Source of the DNA: Carallia brachiata
Lineage: Eukaryota > Streptophyta > Magnoliopsida > Malpighiales > Rhizophoraceae
Length of the DNA stretch: 64,000 bases
Direction of reading: 5' to 3'
NCBI GenBank assembly: GCA_021464245.1
Contig: JADCRB010000114.1
Location: 248,001-312,000 of the forward strand
Under the pieces are notes generated by a model. The model saw only the letters and a program-made list of their open reading frames with translations. It was not told the origin of the DNA and ran no database searches. This document shows, piece by piece, positions 50,112 through 61,469 of this stretch (within the stretch, counting starts at the first letter, position 1; each line of letters begins with the position of its first letter). The position numbers and the translations under genes are program-made.

Positions 50112-50795
50112 AGTCTCGGTCGGAGAACTTTTATTTTAAATTTTATTTTTATTCTTATATCCTACTTATTCTACATATATTTTGTAATTTTGCTGCAATA
50201 ATTTTAATAAATATTGTTATTTTTTTAAATTTTAATAAAATTTGTTAATATAAGCCTACATAAATTGGTTATCATATTGTTGATGAAAATATACGTAGGT
50301 CTTCTCCTAAAAGTGTAATAGGAATTTTTAGTTAGGCTTAACTTTTGTCATCAAAATTACAAAAAACATTCAACATGTGTTCTTAGCGTATACGTTAGAC
50401 ATGTCCTAGGTGCATTCACGACATGTCAGAGACGTATCCACTTATTTTATTTTTTTGATGAACACATTTTAGCATGTGGAATACGTTTTATCTCAGACAG
50501 AGTGTCCGTACAATTGATGGGATAAGTAGTGAACAATGGGAATCGTTCGTATAAGAGGAAAAGGGTTAGTTACATATGATGCCTCATCAGTCGTCTGGAG
50601 TCACTTTTGGAAAAACGCCCTATGAACGAGTATAAAATTGTACGCTAATAAATACTTAGATTTAACTCCGATTTGTAATATTTACAAGATTCTTCGTCTC
50701 TAAGTTTGTTTAGATAAATTTTAAATTTCAATTTTTTTGACATTTATATTAGAGTTTGTTTTATTCTTTTATGAGTGCAGTTACATATTCCGGAG
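50112..50795. other. Intergenic, nothing recognised
   Basis: AT-rich spacer. No gene or clear repeat boundary. Confidence 0.35.
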
Positions 50796-50960
50796 CTTTT
50801 ATCCCGAAATTTTGTCTCGGGCGAAACCGGGACTGATATTTTTGAAACCGCGACTGATATTTTTGAAATATAAAAAAAATAACTGTTTAAAAGATATCAG
50901 TTCTGATTTCAAAAATAACAGTCACGGTTTCATTCGGCACAAATTTCGGCACACCAATCC
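50796..50960. mobile_element. Small hairpin MITE
   Basis: About 165 bp. 'gaaaccgcgactgatatttt' on the left is matched by the reverse complement of 'aaaataacagtcacggtttc' on the right with two mismatches. The match extends outward ('cccgaaattttgtctcggg' against 'cggcacaaatttcggcac'). The left arm holds a short internal duplication of 'gactgatatttttgaa'. Confidence 0.5.
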
Positions 50961-51385
50961 CCAATCCCCGGGATATCAACATTTATTCTTCTTTTATTTG
51001 CATTTGACGCTCGGTGGCTCCGCCTTTTTCATATATTTAGTTTGATTAGTTTAACCCGATGCTAATAAGACTTAATATCTGAGTTTGATTCGTTCGCTTT
51101 AGTTTTATTCGACGACGTGTTAATGGAGTCAAACCATGTCAAAAGAATGCATTAAAAAGTATAAAATCTCACTTTGATAAAATATAAAATGTGAGGCGAT
51201 TTATAATACTTATGGACTGCTTAAGATGTTTGAACTTTTAGGTGGAAATAGGTAAGTATTGCTCACGTTCATGCATCTTTAAATGATTTTATTTAAAAGA
51301 AAAGTAAATATTTTTTTGTAGGCATTTTACCGGCTAAATTCTAATCAATGGAATATGGCTCCACATAAAATTACGTCTAGTATTT

Positions 51386-51429
51386 TTTTTTTAACAACAG
51401 TAAATAGGCCATTCCATTAGATGAAAGCA
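51386..51429 (-). mobile_element. 44-bp retroposon micro-insertion
   Basis: A poly-T-led insert lies between two 19-bp copies of AAAATTACGTCTAGTATTT (51367-51385 and 51430-51448). On the minus strand it is a short 3' end plus poly-A, as expected for a LINE truncated to its last few dozen bases. Confidence 0.7.
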
Positions 51430-51453
51430 AAAATTACGTCTAGTATTTACTCT

Positions 51454-51476
51454 TTTTTTTTTTTTTTTTTGATTCA
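51454..51476 (-). mobile_element. 23-bp poly-T micro-insertion beside the previous one
   Basis: A T run plus 'gattca' lies between two copies of TAGTATTTACTCT (51441-51453 and 51477-51489). Its left duplication overlaps the right duplication of the neighbouring insert, so it landed after the first insertion, in the copied target. Confidence 0.65.
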
Positions 51477-51489
51477 TAGTATTTACTCT

Positions 51490-52790
51490 ATTTGAAAGTT
51501 GACAGATGAGTTAGATTGTAATGAATATTTAATGTTCCTCAGAAGGACAAAAAAAAAAAGGTTTTAATGTTGGAGCTTATTTTAGAATTGACCCAAAATC
51601 TTGAGATTTTTTTTTTTAATGTAATCGAGCTATTTTAAACTTCTACTTCTTCATAAAGGATATTCTTTTATTAGCAGCATCATTTCTTAATGTTCAATAT
51701 AAAAGCTAGTTATGTTGTAATAGAAGTATATTAGACATTTAGTGGATCTAATATTATATTTAAATACAATAAATTGAAGAATCTAGTTATAAGTTTAATT
51801 AAAAAAGGTATAAATTTTTCATTAGTACATCTCAAAATTTATAACTTATGTAACTTTTTTTTTTATATAATTTATGAGGGAGGCCAAAAGACTGTAAAAA
51901 GGGAGCAGAGTCATCAAAATTTAAATATAAAATAAATATAAATTTGTAATGTGTACTTTCATAGAAAGTTATTTATTTTGCTCATTTAAAAGAATTTTTT
52001 TTTTAAAGAGTAAAACCTGTTTAAGGTTGCAACGTAATGCCTTTTATATTATAGCATTCTATCATGAAGTTGCATTCACGTGATTTCACGTGGCATCCAC
52101 TTTAGATGAGTGGTTGATAATTAAAGAACAAAACAAACTTTTAAGGGTTAAAAAAGGATTACAGAAAATGTACTTTTAAATGGGCATAAGCCAAGTGATG
52201 CAAGAAAATATTATTATACTTAAATTAGAATAAAATCAGATGTACGGCTAATCAATTATCTCATATTAATTTCTATGCATTTTGATTTGATAACAACGAA
52301 AACTTAAGGTAAATCAAGTCGGAAAAAAAATAGCTGTTCACTTTTATTAATATAAAAAGATAATATTCATATAAATTATTAAATAATTAAATTTTTTAAA
52401 AAATAAAGAAATAATTAAAGATTATTAAATAGATTCTTTACATACATCTATTCTTTAAATATGAGTTACTTAATAGTGTTGATTTATATCTATTCGTCAA
52501 TTATCACCTACGGCATTAATTTAGAAATAAATTGAAATATTTTCACTTCACCTAAGTTCAAGTACCTGTGTCATCTCCTAAAAAATGTTAAGTTAGACTG
52601 TGGCGTGATATTAAATTTTAAATTCAGTGATTATCGTTATTTTTACTGACAGAGTCACGCTTAATTCTACTGTACTTGAGTGGTAGGCTTATCTGTTTAA
52701 AAATGATTGAGTGATGTATTAATAAATGAGAGTTATTCTCATTTTAATCTATAAATTCTATAAATGATATATCTGTAATAATTTTTTCTG
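51490..52790. other. Intergenic, nothing recognised
   Basis: Very AT-rich, with several A/T homopolymers. No gene, RNA or repeat boundary could be supported. Confidence 0.35.
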
Positions 52791-53138
52791 TTAAAAAAAA
52801 AATCATTCATCAATTTGATTTTTGTCTTTTTTTTTTTTTTTAATTAAAAAAACTCTATGCCGATTGCCGACCTCCCGCGCATCGTGTACGCGTTTTCTCG
52901 TTGAGGTTGACTTAAAAATAGCAATTCACAGAATTCCAGATGTAAGAGTATTAATTAATGATTTTTTTTTGTTAAAAAAAATCCATTCATCAATTCGATT
53001 TTTCTTCTTTTTTTATTAAAAAACTCTTCGCCGAGTGCCGACCTCCCATACAGCGTTGTACGCGTTTTCTCGTTGAGGTTGATTTAAAAACAGCAATTCA
53101 CAGAATTGCAGACGTAAGAGTATTAATTAAATAGTCAT
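52791..53138. repeat. Two-copy tandem repeat, 165-180 bp unit
   Basis: Copy 1 (about 52791-52972) and copy 2 (about 52973-53138) both run from 'ttaaaaaaaa' and 'cattcatcaatt' through 'ctcgttgaggttga' to 'gtaagagtattaatta'. Differences are scattered substitutions and length changes in the A/T runs. The GC-richer core is not coding in any consistent frame. Confidence 0.8.
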
Positions 53139-53741
53139 TAATTTTCTTTTTCCTTTAAAAAAAAAAAAGCATTCGTAACAATTTTCTTAATTCTTAATCT
53201 AAAGTGAGGCCCCTTCAAAATTTAGTTATCTTTATATGTACGCGACGTGAACTCTCGTGTATTTTTATATGTTCCATTTTTGTCGGATTTAAATTCTAAT
53301 AAATTTTTGGTTCATTAATATAAGAAGGCAAGGCAAGGTTTGTTCTTTAAAGTTCCATTGAAAAAAATTGTACTGATTATTATACTAAATAGGGAGATGA
53401 ATTTCTATAAAAAAATTCGTAAAGGTGTAAATTTCATGAAAGAATTTAATTATTTTAATATGAGTAATACTACATAGTTTTAAATAATAATAAATAACAA
53501 TAGTATTCTATTTAACAAAATTTGATAATTTATTTATTTTTAATTTTTTAAAATCAATCATTCAACAGTTTATATTACTTTGTTAATATTTTTAAATAAC
53601 TAAAATGAAGTTACTAAAATTGTTTTCTTTAATATTTATACCAAGGGAATAGTGACTATTATGTATTACCCATGTATTTTTATTAAAAGATTCACTAAGC
53701 CTCAAAACCCGTATTCTTCTTACTAGTGTAATGAAACCTAA
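53139..53741. other. Intergenic, nothing recognised
   Basis: AT-rich spacer. No coding signal. Confidence 0.35.
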
Positions 53742-53980
53742 TGGTGTGTTTGAAACTTTGAATTGTGAGAAATTGATAACAAAAAATGTGGTGAGAAAAA
53801 AAAAAATGTTTGGATAGATAGGAAATAGGTGAGAAAAAAATGAGAAAAAAAATGTTAGAACAAAAATTATTTTAATATATGAGAAATATGTAAGAGAAAA
53901 ATAATGAAAAGAAAATAAATATTTTTTTTTCTTTTTCATACTATTCTGTACCTCATTTTTCACACAAACCAAACAAATTA
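53742..53980. mobile_element. Possible Tourist-like MITE
   Basis: 'tggtgtgtttgaaa' at the left, 'caaaccaaacaaatta' at the right and a 'gtgagaaaaaaa' interior closely resemble the element at 19377-19736. The ends are less symmetrical and the target site is not clear. Confidence 0.4.
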
Positions 53981-54361
53981 TAAATGAAATTGAATCCCAA
54001 ATCTTAAACATAAGGTTTAAATTTTTTGAAGTAGTAGGTGCCCTTGATATTTTTTCAAATCAAAAACCAAACCAGCAATGCAAAAGTAGGTTAAGTTTTC
54101 CTCCGACATTTGCGCGTGTGAGAAATTTTCCCTCAAATTTCTCCTACTCCTCGGCCCCTACCAAATTTATGTAATTTACACATATTTAATTAATGATATA
54201 TACTTAATTAATTATATATACGTTACAAACTCAAATAAAAAATTAATTTAACATTTTCTGGAAAAAAAATAATAAAAACAACTTTCTGTTAAGATCTAGA
54301 TAACAAAAAGAAAAACAAAACAAAAATAGAAACCCATAAGCTAAAACACACCCGAAAAAAA

Positions 54362-54988
54362 ATGTCTCTCATTTTTGTTGGACAGTTGGAGATTATCATG
54401 GAAGGTTTTAAAGGCTTGTTCCACCGGAAAAAATCCAAGAAACCCAAATCCACGGTCGACTCACCGATGGCGGCGGCCCCCTTAAACATGCCCAAGACTT
54501 CGTCTTTGAAGCTGAGGCCAATGGTTGAGGAGCTGGAGCATGTGTTCAAGAAATTCGACGTTAATGGAGATGGGAAGATCTCATTCTCCGAACTGGGCTC
54601 CATTCTTTCCAACCTCGGCCAGGATCCTAAAGAGGACGATCTCCGGAAAATGATCACCGATTTCGACGCCGACGGCGATGGTTTCATTGATTTCAACGAG
54701 TTCGTGGCGATGAACACCCAGGGGATCGACCCCGACGAGGCGATTGAGAATTTGAAGGAGGCGTTCTCCGTTTATGATATGGACGGAAATGGGTCCATCT
54801 CCGTCGAGGAGCTGCATCAGGTGCTCGCCAGCCTCGGCGAGCAGCACTCCATGGCGGAGTGCCGGAACATGATTAGTGGTGTTGACGGCGACGGCAATGG
54901 GATGATTGATTTTGAAGAGTTTAAGGTTATGATGATGATGGGTGCCAGGTGGGACTCCATGGAAGGTCTCCGGGGAACCACCGGCTGA
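54362..54988 (+). CDS. CML25: Calmodulin-like calcium sensor (CML25 type), four EF-hands
   Basis: Single-exon gene, 208 aa from the first ATG; a second ATG at 54398 (MEGFKGLF, 196 aa) is also in good context. The N-terminus is basic (HRKKSKKPKS). Four complete EF-hand loops: 66-77 (DVNGDGKISFSE), 102-113 (DADGDGFIDFNE), 139-150 (DMDGNGSISVEE) and 175-186 (DGDGNGMIDFEE), each with acidic residues at positions 1, 3 and 12. The stretch between loops 2 and 3 (NTQGIDPDEAIENLKEAFSV) and the tail (MMMMGARWDS) match CML25/CML26 of Arabidopsis as I recall them, which regulate pollen-tube growth among other things. The coding GC is much higher than its surroundings. It would bind Ca2+ and change partner binding. 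Intact. Confidence 0.93.
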   Translation: MSLIFVGQLEIIMEGFKGLFHRKKSKKPKSTVDSPMAAAPLNMPKTSSLKLRPMVEELEHVFKKFDVNGDGKISFSELGSILSNLGQDPKEDDLRKMITDFDADGDGFIDFNEFVAMNTQGIDPDEAIENLKEAFSVYDMDGNGSISVEELHQVLASLGEQHSMAECRNMISGVDGDGNGMIDFEEFKVMMMMGARWDSMEGLRGTTG

Positions 54989-56948
54989 TGGGATGCCGCC
55001 GTTCGTGGTTGCCGAACGATCAAAAGGTGGCGGTTTTCTGGGTTCTGTTTCATTGTATTTTTATTCTTTTTTTTTTTTCTGTTTGTTCTTTTTTTTCAAA
55101 GCCCGATAGATTTTTTATTTTTATTTTTATTTTTGCTGCTTTCTTTTAATTGGGGGAATTGGATGATTGATCGAATGATCAAATGAAAATTTGTTAATAT
55201 CTCAATATATATTTCTTATGTTGTGCATTCGGTCTGAAGTATTTTTCTGTTTTCTTTATATATATATATAATCTTCAATCCAGGAATTTTTGAATTTAAT
55301 TGATCAGTTAATTACGAAAACCCATTGTTGAGAATTCTCAATGGGAAGTTGTTAGCAGAATGTGATCTGTGATTTCCAGCTTCCCTTCATTCACAGAGGT
55401 TGCGGCTTTTTTTTTTTTTTTTCGTCTGATTGGTATTGGAGAAAAAATTTAACTATTAGTAAATCTTGAATCTTAGATTTCGTAAAAATTTTTAATTTTG
55501 ATACAAAGATGATGACATTTGCGTTTTTATTAATTTAAATACATCTAACATATCGCTCAAAGTAGTAGTTCAACGGTAAATCAATGTAGACAATTTGAAT
55601 TTGAGCTTCTGTGTGCACGCTTCCTTATTCAAATGTTGAGTGCCTGCATTTTATGAATAAAATGTTGAAGGGTGGCACAAGAGTTCGTTTTAGTAATCGT
55701 ATCCAGTGATAGAATTACGTCAGTTATGTAGTGGGTCAGTCTCTTTGGAGATTGTTAAAGGAAGCAGAAAAAAATGAGAATTATCCTGGTCTCTACCTAT
55801 AATTTTAATAACTGATATACTCGTAAATAAATCTTTTTTTTTAATAAAAAAATATGTATATATCTAACATAAACTAGCCAATATTCTAATTAGGCAGAGT
55901 GATCGAATTCACGTAAATAGCAAGAGGAGAGGAAGAGGAAGACGACAATAACTAGATGTTACACTTAATTTAGCATATGATAAAATAGAATGACGAAAAA
56001 AAAGAAGTTGGTTTGAATTAAAACACTGAGACTTTATCTTTATTATTTGTTAGACATCTAAATGGGTTGTGACAACCTTATGACCCTTGGCATAACTCAT
56101 TTGTTTTTTTGCATCATGGGGCCATATTTAAATATATAGACAATGAACCTAATATGATCAACTGTAACTCTGTGTTTGGACCATTTATCGAACTTACATA
56201 AATTTTTATTACTAAATATTTAAATTTGAGATTTTTACTAATTATAAAGGTGAAACTTTTGACTTTATTAACAATTAAAAGAAGAAGATATAAGTTTATT
56301 TAAGTACTTTTAAGTCAACTAAATTTGATACAAAATATATTATAATTTATATATTTTTATTTTAAAGTAATCCATTAAATTACTTTTACTCTTTTAAAGA
56401 AAGTTAACTAAACCTCACTATTAAAAAAAGAAAAAAAGAAAGTTAACTAAACCTACTACAGTAATATCCAGATAGTGTGGGTTTTTTTTTTTTTTAAAGA
56501 AGACCATTACATGAGTATAAATTAAAAAAATATAATAAAATAAAAAAATTTAGTTATTCTGATTGGCTCTTGAAGATCACAATATAAAAAAAATCTAATT
56601 TAATTAATTTATATTTATAACCCTGAATCTTTAAAATTAATCTAAATAATTCTTTTTTCTAATTTTTATTCTCAATAATAATGTATCCTAGACATGTATC
56701 TGTTATATCGTGTTTGTAGTACGTCGAGCCCAACACCCACATTCCCAAGTCCAATGGGCCATGGCTGCCTTAATGAAGGTATAATGACCGAACGATTTGA
56801 CCAAAAAAAAAAAAAACATAAAAAATAATGATCGAGCGAACTCACCTGCGTCCATTAACTTGCTCCGCGGCAACGGCCACCAGCTCCTTTTTTTTTTTTT
56901 TTTTTTGGGTAAACTCTATGTATCAAAAACCTGTATTAAAGTCTTGAC
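54989..56948 (+). other. CML 3' UTR and AT-rich spacer
   Basis: T-rich 3' UTR to about 55250, then AT-rich intergenic DNA with homopolymer runs. No gene supported. The last 8 bases (GTCTTGAC, 56941-56948) are the left target duplication of the next transposon. Confidence 0.4.
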
Positions 56949-57429
56949 CAATATTGTCAGAACCGGACCGGTTATTGAACCGAAATATTAGTGGGTTAAG
57001 ATTCAACCGGTTCAACTGGTCGAACCGGTATTTATTAATATATATATTTATAAAAATAATTTAAAAAAATAATACTTATACATGATTATTAAATATTACT
57101 TTTTTAATTTTTAAGGACTAAATTGAAAATTTTGATAAATTTAGGACTAAATTAAAAATTTTAATTAAATTTAAAACTCAAATTATAATTTAAATGAACA
57201 TTGAATCAAATTATAATTTATAAAATTTTTATACCCGGTTTGAACCGGTTGAACCGGGTCCGATTTTTGACCGATTTTCACCGGTTTTGACTGGTTTTTG
57301 ACCGGTTCAAATCGGTTTTGACCGGTCCGAGTTAAGGGGTAACTGTAGCCATAAACCGGCCCAAACCTTTGACCGGTCATTGGTTGAACCGGTCGGACCG
57401 GCTGGTCCGAACTGGTTTTAACAACATTG
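56949..57429. mobile_element. hAT-like non-autonomous DNA transposon, related family
   Basis: About 481 bp with ends CAATATTGTCAGAACC / GGTTTTAACAACATTG, terminal regions rich in 'gaaccggt' on both strands and an AT-rich middle. It is flanked by a perfect 8-bp duplication, GTCTTGAC at 56941-56948 and 57430-57437. It is like, but not the same as, the elements at 23246 and 47283. Confidence 0.8.
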
Positions 57430-57591
57430 GTCTTGACTAATTAAGCACGGCCAATTCCTTGTGGGGTGGCTCTCCTAACATTTTTTTTATTTATAAGAAT
57501 CAAATTTTAAAATTTTATTTAAAAAATATCGAATTTATTGTCATTCGGATAAACGGTTGTTAGTGCCACCGGCTCTTTTTCTGGGCGCCCG

Positions 57592-60221
57592 ATGTCACAT
57601 TCGCCAGACCTCATCAAATGGGTGAGGCCCAAATGTGGGGTTGGTTTTCACCAGTCTGTGAAGATACACTCCAATACGGGTCCAACGTCATCGATTCTTA
57701 TTGCCTCTCAAGATATCCCTGAAGTGTCTCCATTCATTGCCTTGCCTGATCACATTCCTCTTCCAATGTGGGCCCTTTGAATATATCCAACGGTGTTGAT
57801 GATTGATTGAGCTGTTTTGATTATTTTGCCTAAGCAACTTCCTGGTATGCATTTTGTCTTTTTCTTCTTTGTGGGGTTTTGTCTTTCTTTCTTCTGTTTT
57901 TTTTTTGCCATTCACTGCTTTTTTTTGTTTTTTGATGGTTTTGTTGATGGGTATTTCATATGTATGTATTTTTGGTATCTATCATGTATTCATGTTTGGT
58001 TTCTGCTCAGTTTAGTGTTCAATGCTGTGTAAAGTTAGCTTCTTTAAGTGTAGAGCCTGAATAAGAAGCTGAAAATTTTCTTTTGGGCATTGAAATACTT
58101 GAAAATTAACTCCGCCTTGGTCGGACCCTGCAATCATCGTTGCCAGTCCTAAGCCGGGATAAAGGAAGAGGGTTGCACTAGATTAGTAAAACTAGCCGAA
58201 CCTTTATGACATTCAAATGCTTGAAAATTAGTAATAGGATGAAGAATGCATAATAAAAAGAAAGGCAAATTCTTTGCCTAATATGCAAGTGTGATTCTAT
58301 GTCATTCGATTGTGGCGTGATTCAGAGTTTTTGTTTGGGCATGATTTGAGTTTCTTATTTTGTCTGCAGTTCAAGTTTGCTTAGCTGATCCACTGATTGT
58401 GTTGACTGATGACTTTGGCATTTGCTAGCTGACTGAAGGAACATTCACTGCGGCCATGTTACCAGATTGTCTTGCTTCCAAGAGGACTAGAATAAGGGAG
58501 TGGTAGTACCAGTTAAGAATGTCGAGATGTTAATAAGTGAACGAGGGTCAGTAAACTAGTATTCAAAACTGTGAAAAGTTGTATTGGATTCACTTAGCTT
58601 TACATGCCAGTTGTTATAGAAGAGCATTATTAGGTTTGAAATTGACCTATCATTCTAAACTGCCTTACAGTTCATGAAAAAGATGCCACTGATATGGTTG
58701 TGTAGTGGAAACCTAAGCAGGATAAATTATTTTGTTGTGAATACTGGTAGATACATTAATTTCACTTTGTCTTGGACGTAGGGTATGTTACTTCAATTTT
58801 TAAATGGCTAAGCTGTTGACTACCACAATCAGTATCTCGGGACTTTATAATCAATGTTTTTGGCATCGTCGGTTAGGTCAAATCTATCGGCTAGAGGCAG
58901 TTATATGTTCATAAAATCGACTGTTTAATGTCTACATGTGTATAGTCCTCCTCTCCCATCATACTGCGCATGCTAATATCCTCGTTACGTAATTCTTTAG
59001 TTCGTTGGGACCTGGGATCAAAGCCTAGAGCTAGAAGTAAATGTCAAGCAACTCAACATGGTGTGGTGGTTCTTCATTACCTTGTATGGGTAGCTTTTTC
59101 ATGATTTAACTTTGTTGCTTTTTCTTCTCCTCAATTTATCTACCTTCAATGATTATGGGTTACTATTTTTCTTTGGTAAAAAAAAAAAATCAAAGAGATC
59201 AACATCTTTGTGAGAATTAGGCTTACAAAATTTGCTTCCTAAACATTTAGATGGACTGCTTATATGCAATTGGTTGGATTTTACTGCAAACACCATAATG
59301 GAGATCTGATCATGGATTGTGGTGCTTCCCAAAATCTGTTTAGATTAAAGACAAATTTATGCTGCATCTCATGTTTTCACCAAACCATTCTCAAAGACTT
59401 GATTCTTAGTCTGTTTAAAAATCACAAATACATACACTACTGCAGTTTAATGAAACTCCCTGATAGGGTGGCTGTACATCGGCAATCTCCCTGAATCTTA
59501 CAATGTTCAAATCTGTTATATCGGGGAGGATGTAAAGAACTTGCTGTATGCTTCTGTTTCTCATCAGATATTTGAATTGAGGAGCTTGAATCCAACAGTT
59601 CCTTCTGACTCTGTGTTTCTAAACTCTAGGGGGCTTTGCGGAGAGTGGAAGATACTGCCTGGAGCGGTATTGGTGGAAGATATTTCCTTTCATTTCGCCA
59701 GATTAATCCATCGTGATAAACCTTAAATGGCTCAAATTATGCTCCTGATTATGGATCTTGTCAGCATGCAGAGTACAAAGCCATTTCGCAGTTCCTAACA
59801 CGTCCCTTAACTCTTGTGCATGGCTTTCCTTATAACTATCTGCTTGTATTTGTACCAGCTCAACAAAAGATGCTGGTTTCTTCTTGAGTTTGAACAAGAA
59901 GTCTATTGAACATTTGAAACAAGTTAATCACCCTTTTTTGGGTCAGAATGTTCTAATGTAGAAGCGTCTTCTCTTGGATGGGCAATTCAGCAGTCGCATC
60001 TAGGGGCTAGGACATTTCATTTGTACGGAAAGGCATCTAGATGGCTCACACAGTATTGTCCCCATGATGCTTCCTCTCATTGATTTATGCAATCATAGTT
60101 TCAACCCAATGCACAAATCGTTCAACAGCAAGCTGCTGGGAATGCAAACATGCTTATTCAGGCAAGTTTTCCTTATTTTGCAGTCCCAGATTTGGCTCAT
60201 GTTGAAGAGAAGTTACATTGT

Positions 60222-60256
<35 letters not shown>

Positions 60257-61469
60257 TGCTGTCGTTTCAGGTTTTGGCTGAAAGTCCAATTAATCAGAAT
60301 GATCATCTGCTACTTAATTATGAATGTTTGAACAACCTTTTCCTTCTGGATTATGGCTTTGTGAGTTTTCAATTCCTTCTAATTTCAGTGAGCTCACATA
60401 TGATGGAGCTCTTCTGGATGCTGGAAGCATGGCTGCTGGGATATCTTCATTTACTTCTCGTTACCAGCTCCATGGCAGCAACAGATCATATCACGGCTAA
60501 ACGTAGATGGTGAAGTGCCTTTTCTCAAGGTTTTTCTTCCTTTGCTAATCATATGACTGTTTATATACTTTTGAGGTTTTTCTTTTAATAAAATAAAGGC
60601 GATAAACATTCTTTCCTCCATATGTTCGCTTCTTGTTGAAGCTAGCTTTAATTTTTCATCTTATCAGCATTAATGAACTTCAGGCCAACATTTTGAGGGC
60701 TTTTGGCTGAAAATAAATATCATATTTCTTGATCTATGTAGAGTTGATTATGCCATTGTGAATTGCTGTTAACCTTTTCTGATCATTGGTAATTTTAAAT
60801 TCTTTAAAGTTAAAAATTATGTCTTGAGGTACAACTTCATATTTTTGGAATAGCATGTGTATAGAATGATAAAGTCATATCTTTAGTTAGTTATCTAAGA
60901 GACCTGCTTGTAGGAAGGGAGATTAGAGAAAGAACTTTTGCTTTCATGGATCGGTATTAAAATATGTGGACTGAATTCCCTTCATTCCATCTGCAAAACT
61001 TTTGGCATCTGGACTCAATCACCTCTAATCTGTAGCAAATTATCAAGCTGTAGCAAAATTTGATTGGTGACAGAGGTGATAGACGGCTTGAGACATAAAT
61101 TAACTTACACTGTACAAGATTTTTTGTTTCCTTAATTTTGACCATGACCAAATATCCAGTTGTGCATCCCTGATTTTTTTTTGGTTTTTATAACAGATAA
61201 CCTTAGGAAGTGAGGAGCTGGTAGAGGGACGCTCGTTTGCAGCCCTCAAAATAGTGCTTGCAGATGATATGGAAGCAGTGCAAAATGAAGATTTGAACAC
61301 TCTTAAATCTTTATCATCTGCTTTTCATATCGTTATCTTATTATGCATCGTTTGCAATGGAGCACTCCCATGTCAAAATAATGGAGGATGAATCATTATT
61401 GAGACATGGTGTTTTTGCGTCAACCGAACTTGCTATTCAGTTCAGAATCCAGAATTCCGATTCTGTCAT
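57592..61469 (+). pseudogene. SET-domain protein, Rubisco-LSMT-like, decayed
   Basis: Pieces of one gene in order and on one strand. An N-terminal exon (57592-57777) reads MSHSPDLIKWVRP ... SQDIPEVSPFIALPDHIPLP. The region 59466-59567 reads YIGNLPESYNVQICYIGEDV. 59859-60161 holds the F-E-Q-E, LGWA, RLYGKAS and LPLIDLCNHSFNP blocks spread over several frames. 60271-60529 has VLAESPINQNDHLLLNY, NLFLLDYGF and LLDAGSMAAGISS. 61197-61469 has TLGSEELVEGRSFAALKIVL, KIMEDESLLRHGV and STELAIQFRIQ. The family (At1g24610-like) methylates lysine in chloroplast or cytosolic proteins. At least seven single-base indels, several stops, a mutated donor at 59567/59568 (CAG|AT) and a missing stretch after 57777 break it. 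One intron uses a perfect GC-AG donor (60161/60162). Confidence 0.85.
60217..60252. repeat. (CT)n microsatellite next to a splice acceptor
   Basis: About 17 CT units make up most of the polypyrimidine tract in front of the acceptor at 60270/60271 of the SET-domain pseudogene. Confidence 0.85.

Noticed and set aside
53592..54011. Minus-strand frame of 139 codons
   Set aside because: Same kind of AT-rich MITE reading as 19310-19729.
57183..57380. Minus-strand frame rich in Pro/Val/Lys repeats
   Set aside because: Reading of 'gaaccggt' repeats at the end of a hAT-like element.
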